Positions 10,248 through 21,300 of a DNA stretch of 64,000 nucleotides are shown here, one piece after another. The translations under genes were made by a program, and so were the position numbers. The notes under the pieces are model-generated. The model did not search any database, had not been told where the DNA came from, and saw only the letters and a list, made by a program, of their open reading frames with translations. The stretch spans positions 95,216-159,215 of the forward strand of contig QNGE01001283.1 in assembly GCA_008508345.1 (NCBI GenBank). The letters run 5' to 3'. Source of the stretch: Paragonimus westermani. Its lineage: Eukaryota; Platyhelminthes; Trematoda; Plagiorchiida; Troglotrematidae. Numbering within the stretch: position 1 is the stretch's first letter; each line of letters begins with the position of its first letter.

Positions 10248-12409
10248 CCTTACCTGTTTTTCCTTCATTTGAAATGATCGGGTTATCTGAACATTATTTA
10301 CGCGGGCGATGGTTGGGTGTCTGAGTGTGTGTGGTCAGCCGGGCCCACTGTGAGGGTGCTAACTGTGTGGTTATCACGTTATTCTCACAACCAAGCCTAA
10401 GTGCAAATTCCGGCTCGGACGAGAATATGCACTTCTGGTGTGCTCCAGTAAGGGCGAAACTCGAGTCTACTGCTTCTTCGCGAGGTGAGCTAACTAAGGG
10501 CCTCATATGAATGTGTAGGCTGCGATCGGATGTGGATGGTGTGCAATTTGAAACAATCTAAATCTCCAAAACTCAATCTTTAAATCAAATGGTGCTTACG
10601 GATTCACTCGTACATTCCGATTGTAGTACTACACTGGGGACATTACACATTCAGATATCGGGGCACATTCTGAGACACTTTCAGAACATTTCCATAGCGA
10701 AACTCTTGCTCGGATCTCGTCACATGAGGACGTTCTTGTCGTGTGCTAGGCTGTGACCGAGTGTGTTGTAGGTTCTTTCGCGGTGTTGGTCGCACATTGT
10801 AAGAAACCGACTTTGCACATCCAAATGCAGATGGCAGTAAGCCTAACACTACCTTGATAATCTGCTGCACGAAGGCTACATAATATTTATATTTTCCTCC
10901 TCTCAATGTCCAGTTTCTGCTATGCCCTTATTTTCTTAATTGTATCATATTGCTCTTGCTCCTAGTTTGCCAGGATGAAACGGTGTTGACCACATTCTGA
11001 TCACTTCACCTCGGTAGTCCGTTAGCGTATGCATGGCGTTTGAATCGCTCGGTGGTATGTTCATCACTAATCCCCCGTTATTTGATTGCCTACTTCACTT
11101 CTTCACACATTGAAAAACTGAGACGTTTAGACGTTACACACCCCCACTGAACCGATTGATAATTTACAATTAGGCAAAGTAAACTGTTTGTTCTTTACGC
11201 ACTCGGGTTTTCGTCTATCTGTTTGTCGTTTCGCCGGTATAACTGACGCCCATGGACAATATGTTGCTAGAGAGTACATCCTAAATTACAATTTGGGAAT
11301 CAATAAACTGCGTACGAAACTAACGTTACCTCGCTTAAATTGGTTCAATAACGTGTCTTCGGAATGCGCATAGCGTAGAAATTTATGAGCAGAATGTGTT
11401 CGTTATACAGATATCGTTGAAACTGACATCTGATTTCTGCTAACGTATCAATCGGCTATGCATGTCACATTTACGTTCAGTGGGTTATGCCGTGGCCGAT
11501 CGTATTATCATTCGGGTTTGTTATGTGCGAGCTTTATTCCTGAAGTTTGATTCGGTGAAGCTTTCAGGCTGCGATCTGAAAGGTTGCAAGCAATCGTGAT
11601 CAGCTGTGCGTTTGTCGCGAGTGCTTACGTTCTACCAATTCGCTTCACTCTGTACTGTTTTATAATTGTTTTACTGATCTTCCCGGCTACAGGTAGTTGA
11701 ATTAAATGTTAGGTACACACCTGCTAAACTCATACGAAAGCATGAACTCTAAGAGTTGAAAGTACCGTATATGTTTGCTCACGAAACATTGAATCTAAAC
11801 AATTACTCCTCGTAAGTCTTTCCCACTGTCCCACAACCGAGGTAACTTCACTGACTCGATATTCTCATCGCCCCTCCATGCTACTGGGACAGTAACTACA
11901 TTCTCTGCCGCTCGCCCCGTGGGAGTTTTTTCACGCAAATGGCCTCATGGGCAGCTTGGTTACTGATTTCTGTGCTTTGAGAATTAACCATCGGTCATGG
12001 CTGAACTGAGTCAGTTCTGGCAACCTCTAACCTGGAAATTTGGTGCTTTGGCGAGCAATGTGTTTTCAGTTATCGGGCCAGTTGCACATTTTATATCATG
12101 TTTGTAAAGCAAGTAAAATCAAGAGCAATTTGCCACACGATTGTGTCGAATGGCTCTGAATTTGGGAACGGTTAGGTGACTAAGTTGACATCCGGAGGTG
12201 CCATAGCAACCGTGAGGTCTGGACGAATTTGATTTTGATTGCTTGACAAACATGATGATATAAAGTGTTATGTAGTTGGCGTGATAACCGAAAGCACACA
12301 GTTCGCCAAACGATCATTGCTTCTGATTAACTCATGAGGGCTATTGGAACCTATGATCTGGCATTGCTGTCTACAAACTTACAGACAATGGAGTAACACA
12401 GCCGGCTTT
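10211..12409. other. No recognisable gene
   Basis: Short frames at 10294-10506 (-), 10643-10906 (-) and 11188-11373 (+) are the only open stretches above 60 codons, and I recognise none. No repeat partner inside the window was noticed. Confidence 0.4.
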
Positions 12410-13110
12410 TTTTTCGCCTAATCGCCGAATGGTCAGCAAGCGGTCATCCTTTCGGATGCCCGGCATCGTTTCCCGAGTTTTGAAGACGAACTGGTAGCAT
12501 TATAGTAAAATGCGTACTGAACAGGTTTTGGGTAGGAGACAACCCTGCTCTACACCAGTGGCAATCCGAAATCATCAGTGATCGATACGTATGACTGTAC
12601 CTTCGCACATACATCCACATGCAACTTCCTAATTAAGTTGACGAACATACCTTGATATCCAAAATTACCAAGCAGCGTCCACTATGCTTCGTGGCTCATG
12701 GAGCCAAACACCTTGGGCAGACAGCAGATGATTGCACACACGGCACTTCTGGATCTATCAATCCACGGACACCATGCCATTCGTACTATGAATGACCCGA
12801 AGTGCACATTGCCTCTCGGAAACATTGCTCTTCAAACTTTTCGGGTTATGTCAGTTGGGCAGATGACTTTCAAGAACCTTTCCAGTGCAGTTTGCTTGAC
12901 GGATATCCCAATGACTCAATGCTTTGCTTTCTTCTCTTATCTTTAAACAATGGTACGACTGAAATATCATTGAACGCTTGAGGTACTCTTTCTTGTTGCT
13001 AGGTATAGTAAACCAGCACGAGCAAAACAAGTCCTAGAATCCGACCCTTATATTTTGCAAGTTCTCCTGGCAGCCCTTTGGTCTTGCAGTTTTCCCATAG
13101 CCCTCTGTGC
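12410..13110 (-). pseudogene. Second-lineage LINE RT fragment
   Basis: Minus-strand frames together give RT finger and palm blocks in the right order. From 13110 downward they are 'FNDISVVPLFKDKRRKQ' (usual PLFK.KG), 'FEEQCFREAMC' (usual pEsQCGFR), 'MFVNLIRKLHVDVCAKVQ' (P..fV.liR.lH..m.a.V) and 'ATGVEQGCLLPK' (the GVrQGC motif B). Frameshifts and stops separate the blocks, and motif C is not seen. The pattern differs from the RTE-type copies at 2-10 kb (RQGGPLSPFLF) and resembles the element at 58.5-61 kb (GVGQGC). Confidence 0.7.
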
Positions 13111-14655
13111 CTCTGCCAAATCTCAAATGTGAGCAAGTGACTGTTTGCCATTTTGTTGTGGTGGGCTATTCATTCACTCAATGAATTACAGCTTTAATAG
13201 ATTACCACGGTGCTTGCGTCAAACCTTCATAATGTCCTCCTATTGTGTGCAGGAAGCGTTAAGGTACCCGTCAACTAAATGCCCTATTACACTGGACACA
13301 ATCCAAAAATTGTTTTCAGCAGATCGTGAAACTTCCTTTGTTGTTGGCGATCGGCGTAGCCTTGCACCGATTCCACTTGGTTTTTCTACTGGTTACCCTT
13401 GATTCCGCGAAGTCATTCGTCATGTTGATGATCAGCGCTCCGGAACGTGATCCTGTTGTCTTCATCTTTTGAGGCCATTACAGAGACTGCAGACGCTTCG
13501 TTCTTCGCTCGCTTCGGGCTTAAAATGAATGCTTCTTCGTCATCGAACCAATCCAGGCTTTTCTTATGCTGAACTTTGTTCGTCTCGATGGCTACTGCTG
13601 TGATCTCCCCATTGAACCTTTACCACATACCCCCCGAGGTTAGTGTATACAAGAACGTCTTTCTGACGAACGACAGCTGTACGTCGATAAGTAGTCCTCG
13701 TCTTTGGGTTCTGTAATAGTTTACTATCCGGCTTTCGCCGCTGTACAGGTGATCCGCATAAACGGACATGCAAGCATGTATGAATTGGTTGGTCCTGACC
13801 GGCTTGTAGTTCGTGCTACATTTAGCCCGCGCATCATTCGAGTGCTACGCACTTCACGAGTGCCACGATATCACGCAATCACGTAACCAAGCAAATGGTA
13901 ATGGCCATTTTGCGAGTGCGTCCACGTCGTGATATCGCTTGTATCTAGTTGGAATCAAGTGTGTGTGGTAGCCAACTCGTGAGTGACGCATAGATAAAAC
14001 AGGTGTTCACCTGTCTCATTGACCTGCGAGACAAAAGTAAACAAGGTTTCTGTGGGGAACCTTACCCGGAGCCTCTGAGTGAAAAGCCTGACGTGGGAGG
14101 CAACCGAATATAGACTTTTCTCTTGGAACGCTACCGGGATCCAGTAGCTATAAAGTTTGACTCAGCAGTGAGAAGCCTACCCAACCCGTGGTTTTAATGA
14201 GTGAATCATCAAAATCTCGCCCCGATTACTGTTGAACAGTAGATGTATTGTGAGGTACATCAAATTTCGGAAGCTTAGTGAAGGTTTTTCGGCCGCACAT
14301 GCTAGTATGCATGTGATCATGGTCTACCGTTAGGCGGCTGAAGCGCTCATTTTCTGGTGGTACCTTTCCCAAGTTCCTTCTTTTGTATGCGGAAAACACC
14401 AATACTGCACTGTACATATGGTTCTGCTACATACTTATAGATTCACGCGTTTACCTACGCACTCGTACAAGTTCAGCAGCACGACGTACAAAACTATTAA
14501 TGTAACGGCTTTTTTGGTTTCATTGTATTTGATATGATTGAATCCGGAAGGACCGAGGTACCAGTTGGCATGGCCTGCGGGATCAAAACAGCTCAAACCT
14601 GATGGATGAAATTAGCTTATACATTCCCGCTCTATGCACATGACGTGGAATGTTG
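13111..14655. other. No gene; one scrap of repeat A
   Basis: No coding signal was recognised, and missing 5' HSDL2 exons were looked for here without success. Bases 14547-14612 resemble the centre of repeat A (shared 'ggaaggaccg' and 'gatcaaaaca'). Confidence 0.4.
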
Positions 14656-14657
14656 AT

Positions 14658-14693
<36 letters not shown>

Positions 14694-14698
14694 ATATA
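14656..14698. repeat. (AT)n microsatellite
   Basis: An almost pure AT dinucleotide run of about 43 bases with two phase interruptions. It lies 260 bases before the first HSDL2 exon, inside the presumed preceding intron. Confidence 0.95.
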
Positions 14699-14957
14699 CG
14701 GCGGAACTGTTCTGGTTCGAGTTTTTATCCGCCTTTGTGTGCTACCCATTTCCTTCCGAATACTTTGTCCTATCTAAACTCGATGAGTGAGTATTGGGAA
14801 TCAATTTGTGCCATCTGTCCGCCCGTAGATCTTTTCAACAGGTCCTAAAATGCTTTCTTAACATGTTGGGAGTTTTGTTTTTTACCAGTCGTTCTGTTCA
14901 CAGCAAATAGATCGGCTTCCTTGAGCGTCTCCTTTTTTCTTTCCTTCCTTTCCTCAG

Positions 14958-15370
14958 CTCAAAGTTGTGCATCCCGTTTCTTCGAAAGTCAGAAAATCCA
15001 CACATTCTCACTCTCAGTCCTCCATTGAACCTGAACCCGAAGTGGTTTGCCAATCACTTAGCCTACACCATAGCAAAATATGGGATGTCCATGTGTGTTT
15101 TGGGCATGGCATGTGAACTACGTCCGATAGGGATCGCGGTGAATGCGCTCTGGCCGCGAACTGCCATCTACACGGCGGCAACTAAAATGATCGGAGGTGG
15201 AGAAAGTTTTGCTGCTCAGTGTAGACATCCAGAAATCATGTCCGATGCGGCTCATGTCATTCTAACTCGGCCAGCCAAAGACCCAACGTGTACGGGCAAC
15301 TTCTTCATCGACGAAGATGTCTTGCGCGGAGCTGGAGAGACGGATTTCGATAAATATGCCGTTAAACTGG
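14958..15370 (+). CDS. HSDL2: HSDL2 exon: C-terminal half of the SDR domain
   Basis: This exon is 413 bases long. Its first base (C) completes a codon begun in the previous exon, so the upstream intron is phase 2. A long pyrimidine tract (about 14926-14955) precedes the AG. It encodes 137 whole codons from 'SKLCIPFLRKS' through the YTIAK active site to 'DKYAVKL', and ends with the first base of a Gly codon before the GTATGT donor. An ORF reader would start at the TTG at 14965, but that is an internal Leu. Identity to human HSDL2, as I recall it, is high around 'SPPLNLNP' and the active site. Confidence 0.92.
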
Positions 15371-18300
15371 GTATGTCTTGATTTCTTTACTTTTTACGAG
15401 ATGGTAAAGGTGTGTTGCGAATGTTGTTGGGCAGTCTTTAAACCCTGAAACGAGTGTCTTGATTTATCTGATTACTTCAGAAGGTTGCCATGATTGATTT
15501 GCCACACTTTTCCACGTTTGAATTTTGTTCGACTTGATGATATGCCAACTTTCAAGAACGATTTTGTACTGTTGACATTCACAGCGGTTGTTTTAGTCAA
15601 CTTAGTGCAGATGGCGTTGATTTATTTGACTGATATATGAGAAGTGCAAAATCTCTTTGGCTCAATACCGCCTTCTGTTACCTTTTTGATGTCCTGGTAA
15701 TACCTCTATTTCCATATTCATAAGTGATCTGATCATCTCGCGCGCTAACGCCAACTATGAATTCCTGATTAGTTGGATATTTGGCCCTCAAAAGTGACCA
15801 CCTGACCTAATTCATTGGTGTGCGTCCAATTTAGGTCGTTCAGTGGTCATGCTGTTTGCAGTTGAACAGATAGTGCGAGAGAGAGCCCGAACTATTGGCG
15901 TTTGGCCGACCAGTGAGTGCTTACTAATCAGTTACAGTCATAACGTTGTAAAGATTAACTATTTGTAAAACGTCTATTGCACGCCTGGCCGCACTAATGC
16001 CTTCGGAATCTTCTTGTCAAGCAACAGAAACTCAGTTCTGCCTTTTGTTTCTTATGCCTTTATGTTTGGCTTGTGATAAAGTGAGTTGTGAATTTTAGTG
16101 AATAGGAAACGGTAGAATGAACAGCTGCCGTTGTATGTGACCAGCGCGAGTATAAGAAATCGACTGCCCTTTGTTTATCTTGCTCGGCGCTCGAAGAGCG
16201 ATTCGGTTACTCTTGGGACGACTCTATCGAATTCGGAGTTCTATTCAAAAGTGAACACTCTTGTCATTGAGTTGCAGTCCTGATCTTATGGATATGCCCT
16301 GTGCACTGCTTGTTGAAAATCATCACGTTCTTTAAAACCTGATAAGCCATCGGTGCAGACGTTTCTCCTCAGACGTGTACTTTTCGACGTTAGTTGCTTA
16401 ATAGTGAGCTACACCCCTTTGGGTGTAGCGCCGCGTAGAACTAAGCAATAATCTAGCACATGAAACACTCGTCATNAGCGCCGCGTAGAACTAAGCAATA
16501 ATCTAGCACATGAAACACTCATCATCTACAGATTGCTTATACGTATTGATTGGTTCAGTAAGCTCATTCAAACATCGCCGTTAGTGCAGTTCACGTTAGA
16601 AGGAACACTGTCGTGGCCAGCTCGTACATTAGGACACGAGGTCACTGAGGTGTTAAACTTTCAACTCCCACAATAAAATGGTCTGCATCGCACTGTCTTC
16701 AGCCTGAAAATATTAATCCTAACCAAATAAGTCGACGTCTTTTTTCATGAGTTACAGTTCGTTATGCTTGTTTTGTGGTTGCATGAGAAATCATGCGAAG
16801 CCGTTTTGCTCGCTGTGATAGCTTTATTTCATTTGTTTTTATAGTCGTGATGCACTCTTTATATGAAAGCGTCAATCGTTTTTGGCTTTTTCTTTTCAAG
16901 TTGAACGTCACCCCTATTTGATCGCAGCCTTCGTATTCAGATAGACTTTCCAGGCAGTCTCTTTCGAAAAGAAGCATTAGACCCGAGTTTCGCTCTCATT
17001 AGAGCTCGTCGGCAGTGCAAATCCTTGCCACGGCTGGGATTTGAACTCCGGCTACGCTTTCATGAAGCCAGCTTGTTGACCACTGCATCAGTGACCTCAC
17101 ATTAGGCACGACCGAATCATCATATGTGAACACTTAGTCACATTCGTTTGCGGACAATGGTCTGATTGCCCATCATTAAAGTGCTCACCAGTAAATACCG
17201 CAATAATCGTTTTCCTTGCATACTGACTAACCGAAGAGCGTTTCAGATTCGGTGGACCGCCAACAGGAGAAAGAACTACCAGCCGTTGATGATGTCGCAT
17301 ATTCTCTCTGATCAGGAAACAGGTACCTCTGACCCCTGAACGTTATCACATTCACTCATCTTTTGTTGAACGCAGTCAAGACGCAATCACTCATTTAGTC
17401 ATCTACGAGCAACCATAACTTGATTTTGTATTCCCTACTTTCTGGAAGTTGGTCTGTGAGCATGTCCAGATCATGTGAGATTTTCCTTTATTTGTATGGA
17501 CAGTGAAGAACAACCGAGTTGCCCGCATGCTTTAGATAGTCAAATGTTTCAAATTCGCGACTGAGAATAGTAAATGAACTGTTAGCATCTCGCGATATGT
17601 CGTCTTTTTTCGGTAGTTGGCCGCTCCTTCCACGACGCAGCGACCCAGTCGCCACCGAGAATCGTTTGCATATGCATAAAGATGCAGCGAGTCCGTTGAG
17701 AGAAACTCAAATGAGCTTCTGGAACTACAGCGAATGTTTGCTAGGCTAAGATGTCCTCAGGCCAATTCCAGAAGTTACTTTATGAATCTTGGCAGGTGAG
17801 TAAGCGTATACAAAACAACGTATATTTCGTACACTCTTGGACAAAATGATGGACAGGGTGATATCCGGCATTCAGGTTGCGTAGGACATTGCACTCTGTA
17901 CCTTGGTTGTCCAGACAATTAGTCAGGGCCAGTGTGCACCGACTAGTTGGCACAGGCTCTATATTAAAAAGGGAACGGTTCTGACGCTCGATTCACGGTG
18001 GCGACTGGATCGCTGCGTCGTGGAAGGAGTGGTCAACTACCGAAAAAAGACGACATATCGCGAGATGTTAACAGTTCATTTACTATTTTCAGGCGCGAAC
18101 TTGAAACATTCGATTATCTAAAGCATGCGGGTAGCTTGATTGTTCTTAACCGTCCAAACAAATAAAAGAAAATCTTACATAATCTAGACACGCCCATAGA
18201 TCATGCATTAGTTTAATCAGGGCTAACTTCCAGAAAGTAGGGAATACAAAATCAACTTATGGTTGCTCTGAATAGAGCATTGCTCGTTCACTGAGAAGAT

Positions 18301-21300
18301 GTGGGTTTACGGTTGTGACACTATCGTTTCACCGCTCATCACCTGTACACAACATCATTCGGCAGGACCAACAAAGATAATACAATGGTCTCCGGTGACC
18401 TCGCACATAACAGAAATGATTACTCTTTCCAGGGTCCGCATTCTCTACTCCTGTTGAATTTCCACACCCTGAGGATCTCCGTTTCTTATTGTCTCGTGTT
18501 GCATCTGCAGTTGCCTTTTAACTCTTACTTTCACCATGCTCCAGACAGTCTCAGTTGGATTCATTATTGGTGAATGGGGTGTCAGTCGTAAGATTTGTCC
18601 TCCATCGTATAACTTCTCAGCAAACACACTTTCCAAATCGATGTTACATGGGGCGTTGTCGCATATCACCACAATATCTGGCATACGTGCTCTGATCTTC
18701 GTCTGATCTAGCAGGGTTCGCACTCGCTGCTGTTGTATGCTCCTCCCCTCGCCGTATAGCCCAATATCGAGCTTGACGTAATAACTCCAATCAAATGAAG
18801 ATTACGGCCTAGGCTATTTGTTGCACAGACGCATGCTCTCGTTTTTTTAATGAACGTCCCATTGACCCCGTACAGAACAAACTGAAGTTCGCCTTATCTA
18901 TCCAGCAAATAGCCTTTGAATTTGCATAGCACTCCATCAGTCGATATGCAAACAGTCGCCGTAATTTCAAGTTCTCATTTTGGTTCATGCCAACGGTAAT
19001 TCACACAGTCTGTTGACATTTATACACCGGCCATCCAAGTATCGACTAATCGTTGTGGTTGATAACTCTTTCTCAAACCTAGCNNNNNNNNNNNNNNNNN
19101 NNNNNNNNNNNNNNNNNNNNNNNNNNNNNNNNNNNNNNNNNNNNNNNNNNNNNNNNNNNNNNNNNNNNNNNNNNNNNNNNNNNNNNNNNNNNNNNNNNNN
19201 NNNNNNNNNNNNNNNNNNNNNNNNNNNNNNNNNNNNNNNNNNNNNNNNNNNNNNNNNNNNNNNNNNNNNNNNNNNNNNNNNNNNNNNNNNNNNNNNNNNN
19301 NNNNNNNNNNNNNNNNNNNNNNNNNNNNNNNNNNNNNNNNNNNNNNNNNNNNNNNNNNNNNNNNNNNNNNNNNNNNNNNNNNNNNNNNNNNNNNNNNNNN
19401 NNNNNNNNNNNNNNNNNNNNNNNNNNNNNNNNNNNNNNNNNNNNNNNNNNNNNNNNNNNNNNNNNNNNNNNNNNNNNNNNNNNNNNNNNNNNNNNNNNNN
19501 NNNNNNNNNNNNNNNNNNNNNNNNNNNNNNNNNNNNNNNNNNNNNNNNNNNNNNNNNNNNNNNNNNNNNNNNNNNNNNNNNNNNNNNNNNNNNNNNNNNN
19601 NNNNNNNNNNNNNNNNNNNNNNNNNNNNNNNNNNNNNNNNNNNNNNNNNNNNNNNNNNNNNNNNNNNNNNNNNNNNNNNNNNNNNNNNNNNNNNNNNNNN
19701 NNNNNNNNNNNNNNNNNNNNNNNNNNNNNNNNNNNNNNNNNNNNNNNNNNNNNNNNNNNNNNNNNNNNNNNNNNNNNNNNNNNNNNNNNNNNNNNNNNNN
19801 NNNNNNNNNNNNNNNNNNNNNNNNNNNNAAGACGGGCTGATGTGTTTTGTCGACATTGTTTCGGTGAGTTTCAGGACGCATCTTCTTTTGATGCGGAACA
19901 TGACATCGATTATGTTTATGTCCATGTGTTTTGTCTCGAGCCCGTGCTTAGCGATTGAATAGGCTAATAAATATGTGTCGTGTAGCTGCTGATCTGACCA
20001 GACCGACCATTTAGTGTGTTTTCGAGTAGAACATCACTCACATTTGATCGCAGCGTTCGCATTCAGATAGACTTTCCAGCCAGCCTGTTTCGAAAGGGAG
20101 CACTAGACTCGAGTTTCGTTCTCATTAGAGCCCGTCACTAGTGCATATCCTTGCCACGACCGGAATTTGAACTCCGGCCATTCTAATTATGAGGCAACCG
20201 TGTTAACCACTGCGCCATTGACCTCACATTAGGCACGACCGAATTATCAAATCTGAACGCTCAATCACTTTCGTTTGTGAGCAATGATCAGGTTGTCCGA
20301 TCGTTTCGAGAGGAGACACAGTAACTGTCCTGGTAGTCATTAAGGATGTGTTCCCTTATTTAGGAACACTAATTGACATTTTACCCATGACCCCGCAAAC
20401 CTTATTCTTAAAACGCGAGTCGTTTGATTCAGTCACGGACACAGGTTGCAAGGCGCTAGCAGAGCTTTTATGCATATTCTGTTGGTGGCAAACAAATTCG
20501 ATAAGGACATGTATGGTCATGTGCTTGTGTAATTTTACTACATTTGGTTCTGCTTCACTGTCAGCTCCTCTCGTGGTGGTAGTGGTGGTGGCTAGTAATG
20601 ACCAATAGTTTGCTTCGACTAGCCTCGTAGAATGTGATTTTCTGGCTATACACTGAAAGGTATCTGGCAGTTGATGGGCTAAACTCGTGTCTGCTGTCTT
20701 TTAGATTACTGTGTTTGCTATTGGTTGACTGGAAGCCATTGTTATAACCGGGAAATAGCTGACATACTGGGCAACATTTCGGATGTTATTGCAGTCCCAC
20801 CTCAGGTGCGACTCTTTTGTGTAGAAAAAACACTCTAGCTGATGCATAAAATCTCACTCCTTTGAAAGCATGAAGCAACGGTCAGGGCATCAATATCTTC
20901 CGAGTGCTTTTAAGTTGGACAATGTATTGGTATGAAAACGATGTGAACATTTGTGTCAGAGATACTCTGATTCGTGGTGATGATGATCCCGGTTGCAAAG
21001 CGGTCGAATTATTTGTTTTTTCCTAACACTGTAGTGGTTATCTCTGACTTCTAGTATGATGTGTCTCTTGCGAATCTTTTCACAACTGTATTGGCAAAAA
21101 GTCGATCAGTATCATTCTTGCGGTCAGGTAGCACAGTTGTCATTCATGTGCCGTCTAATCCATGTTGCTGTACGATGAGCCGACCGCTGTTAGATCCCTT
21201 CTGCTCATATACGTCAAAAAATGCCCTCTATCCAAAGGCTAAATTTCTAGGTTGGGAGTGAATTGCATGTCGTCGCCGATAAGGCATGGGGCAAGGACAT

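Noticed and set aside
1..14957. N-terminal HSDL2 exons (Gly-rich cofactor motif, NNAS motif)
   Set aside because: I looked for the expected peptides on the + strand and saw none; they are probably upstream of the window or too short to spot by eye.
18980..19925. ORFs of about 300 codons across 18980-19925
   Set aside because: Nearly all of their codons are N; they exist only because the gap cannot contain a stop.
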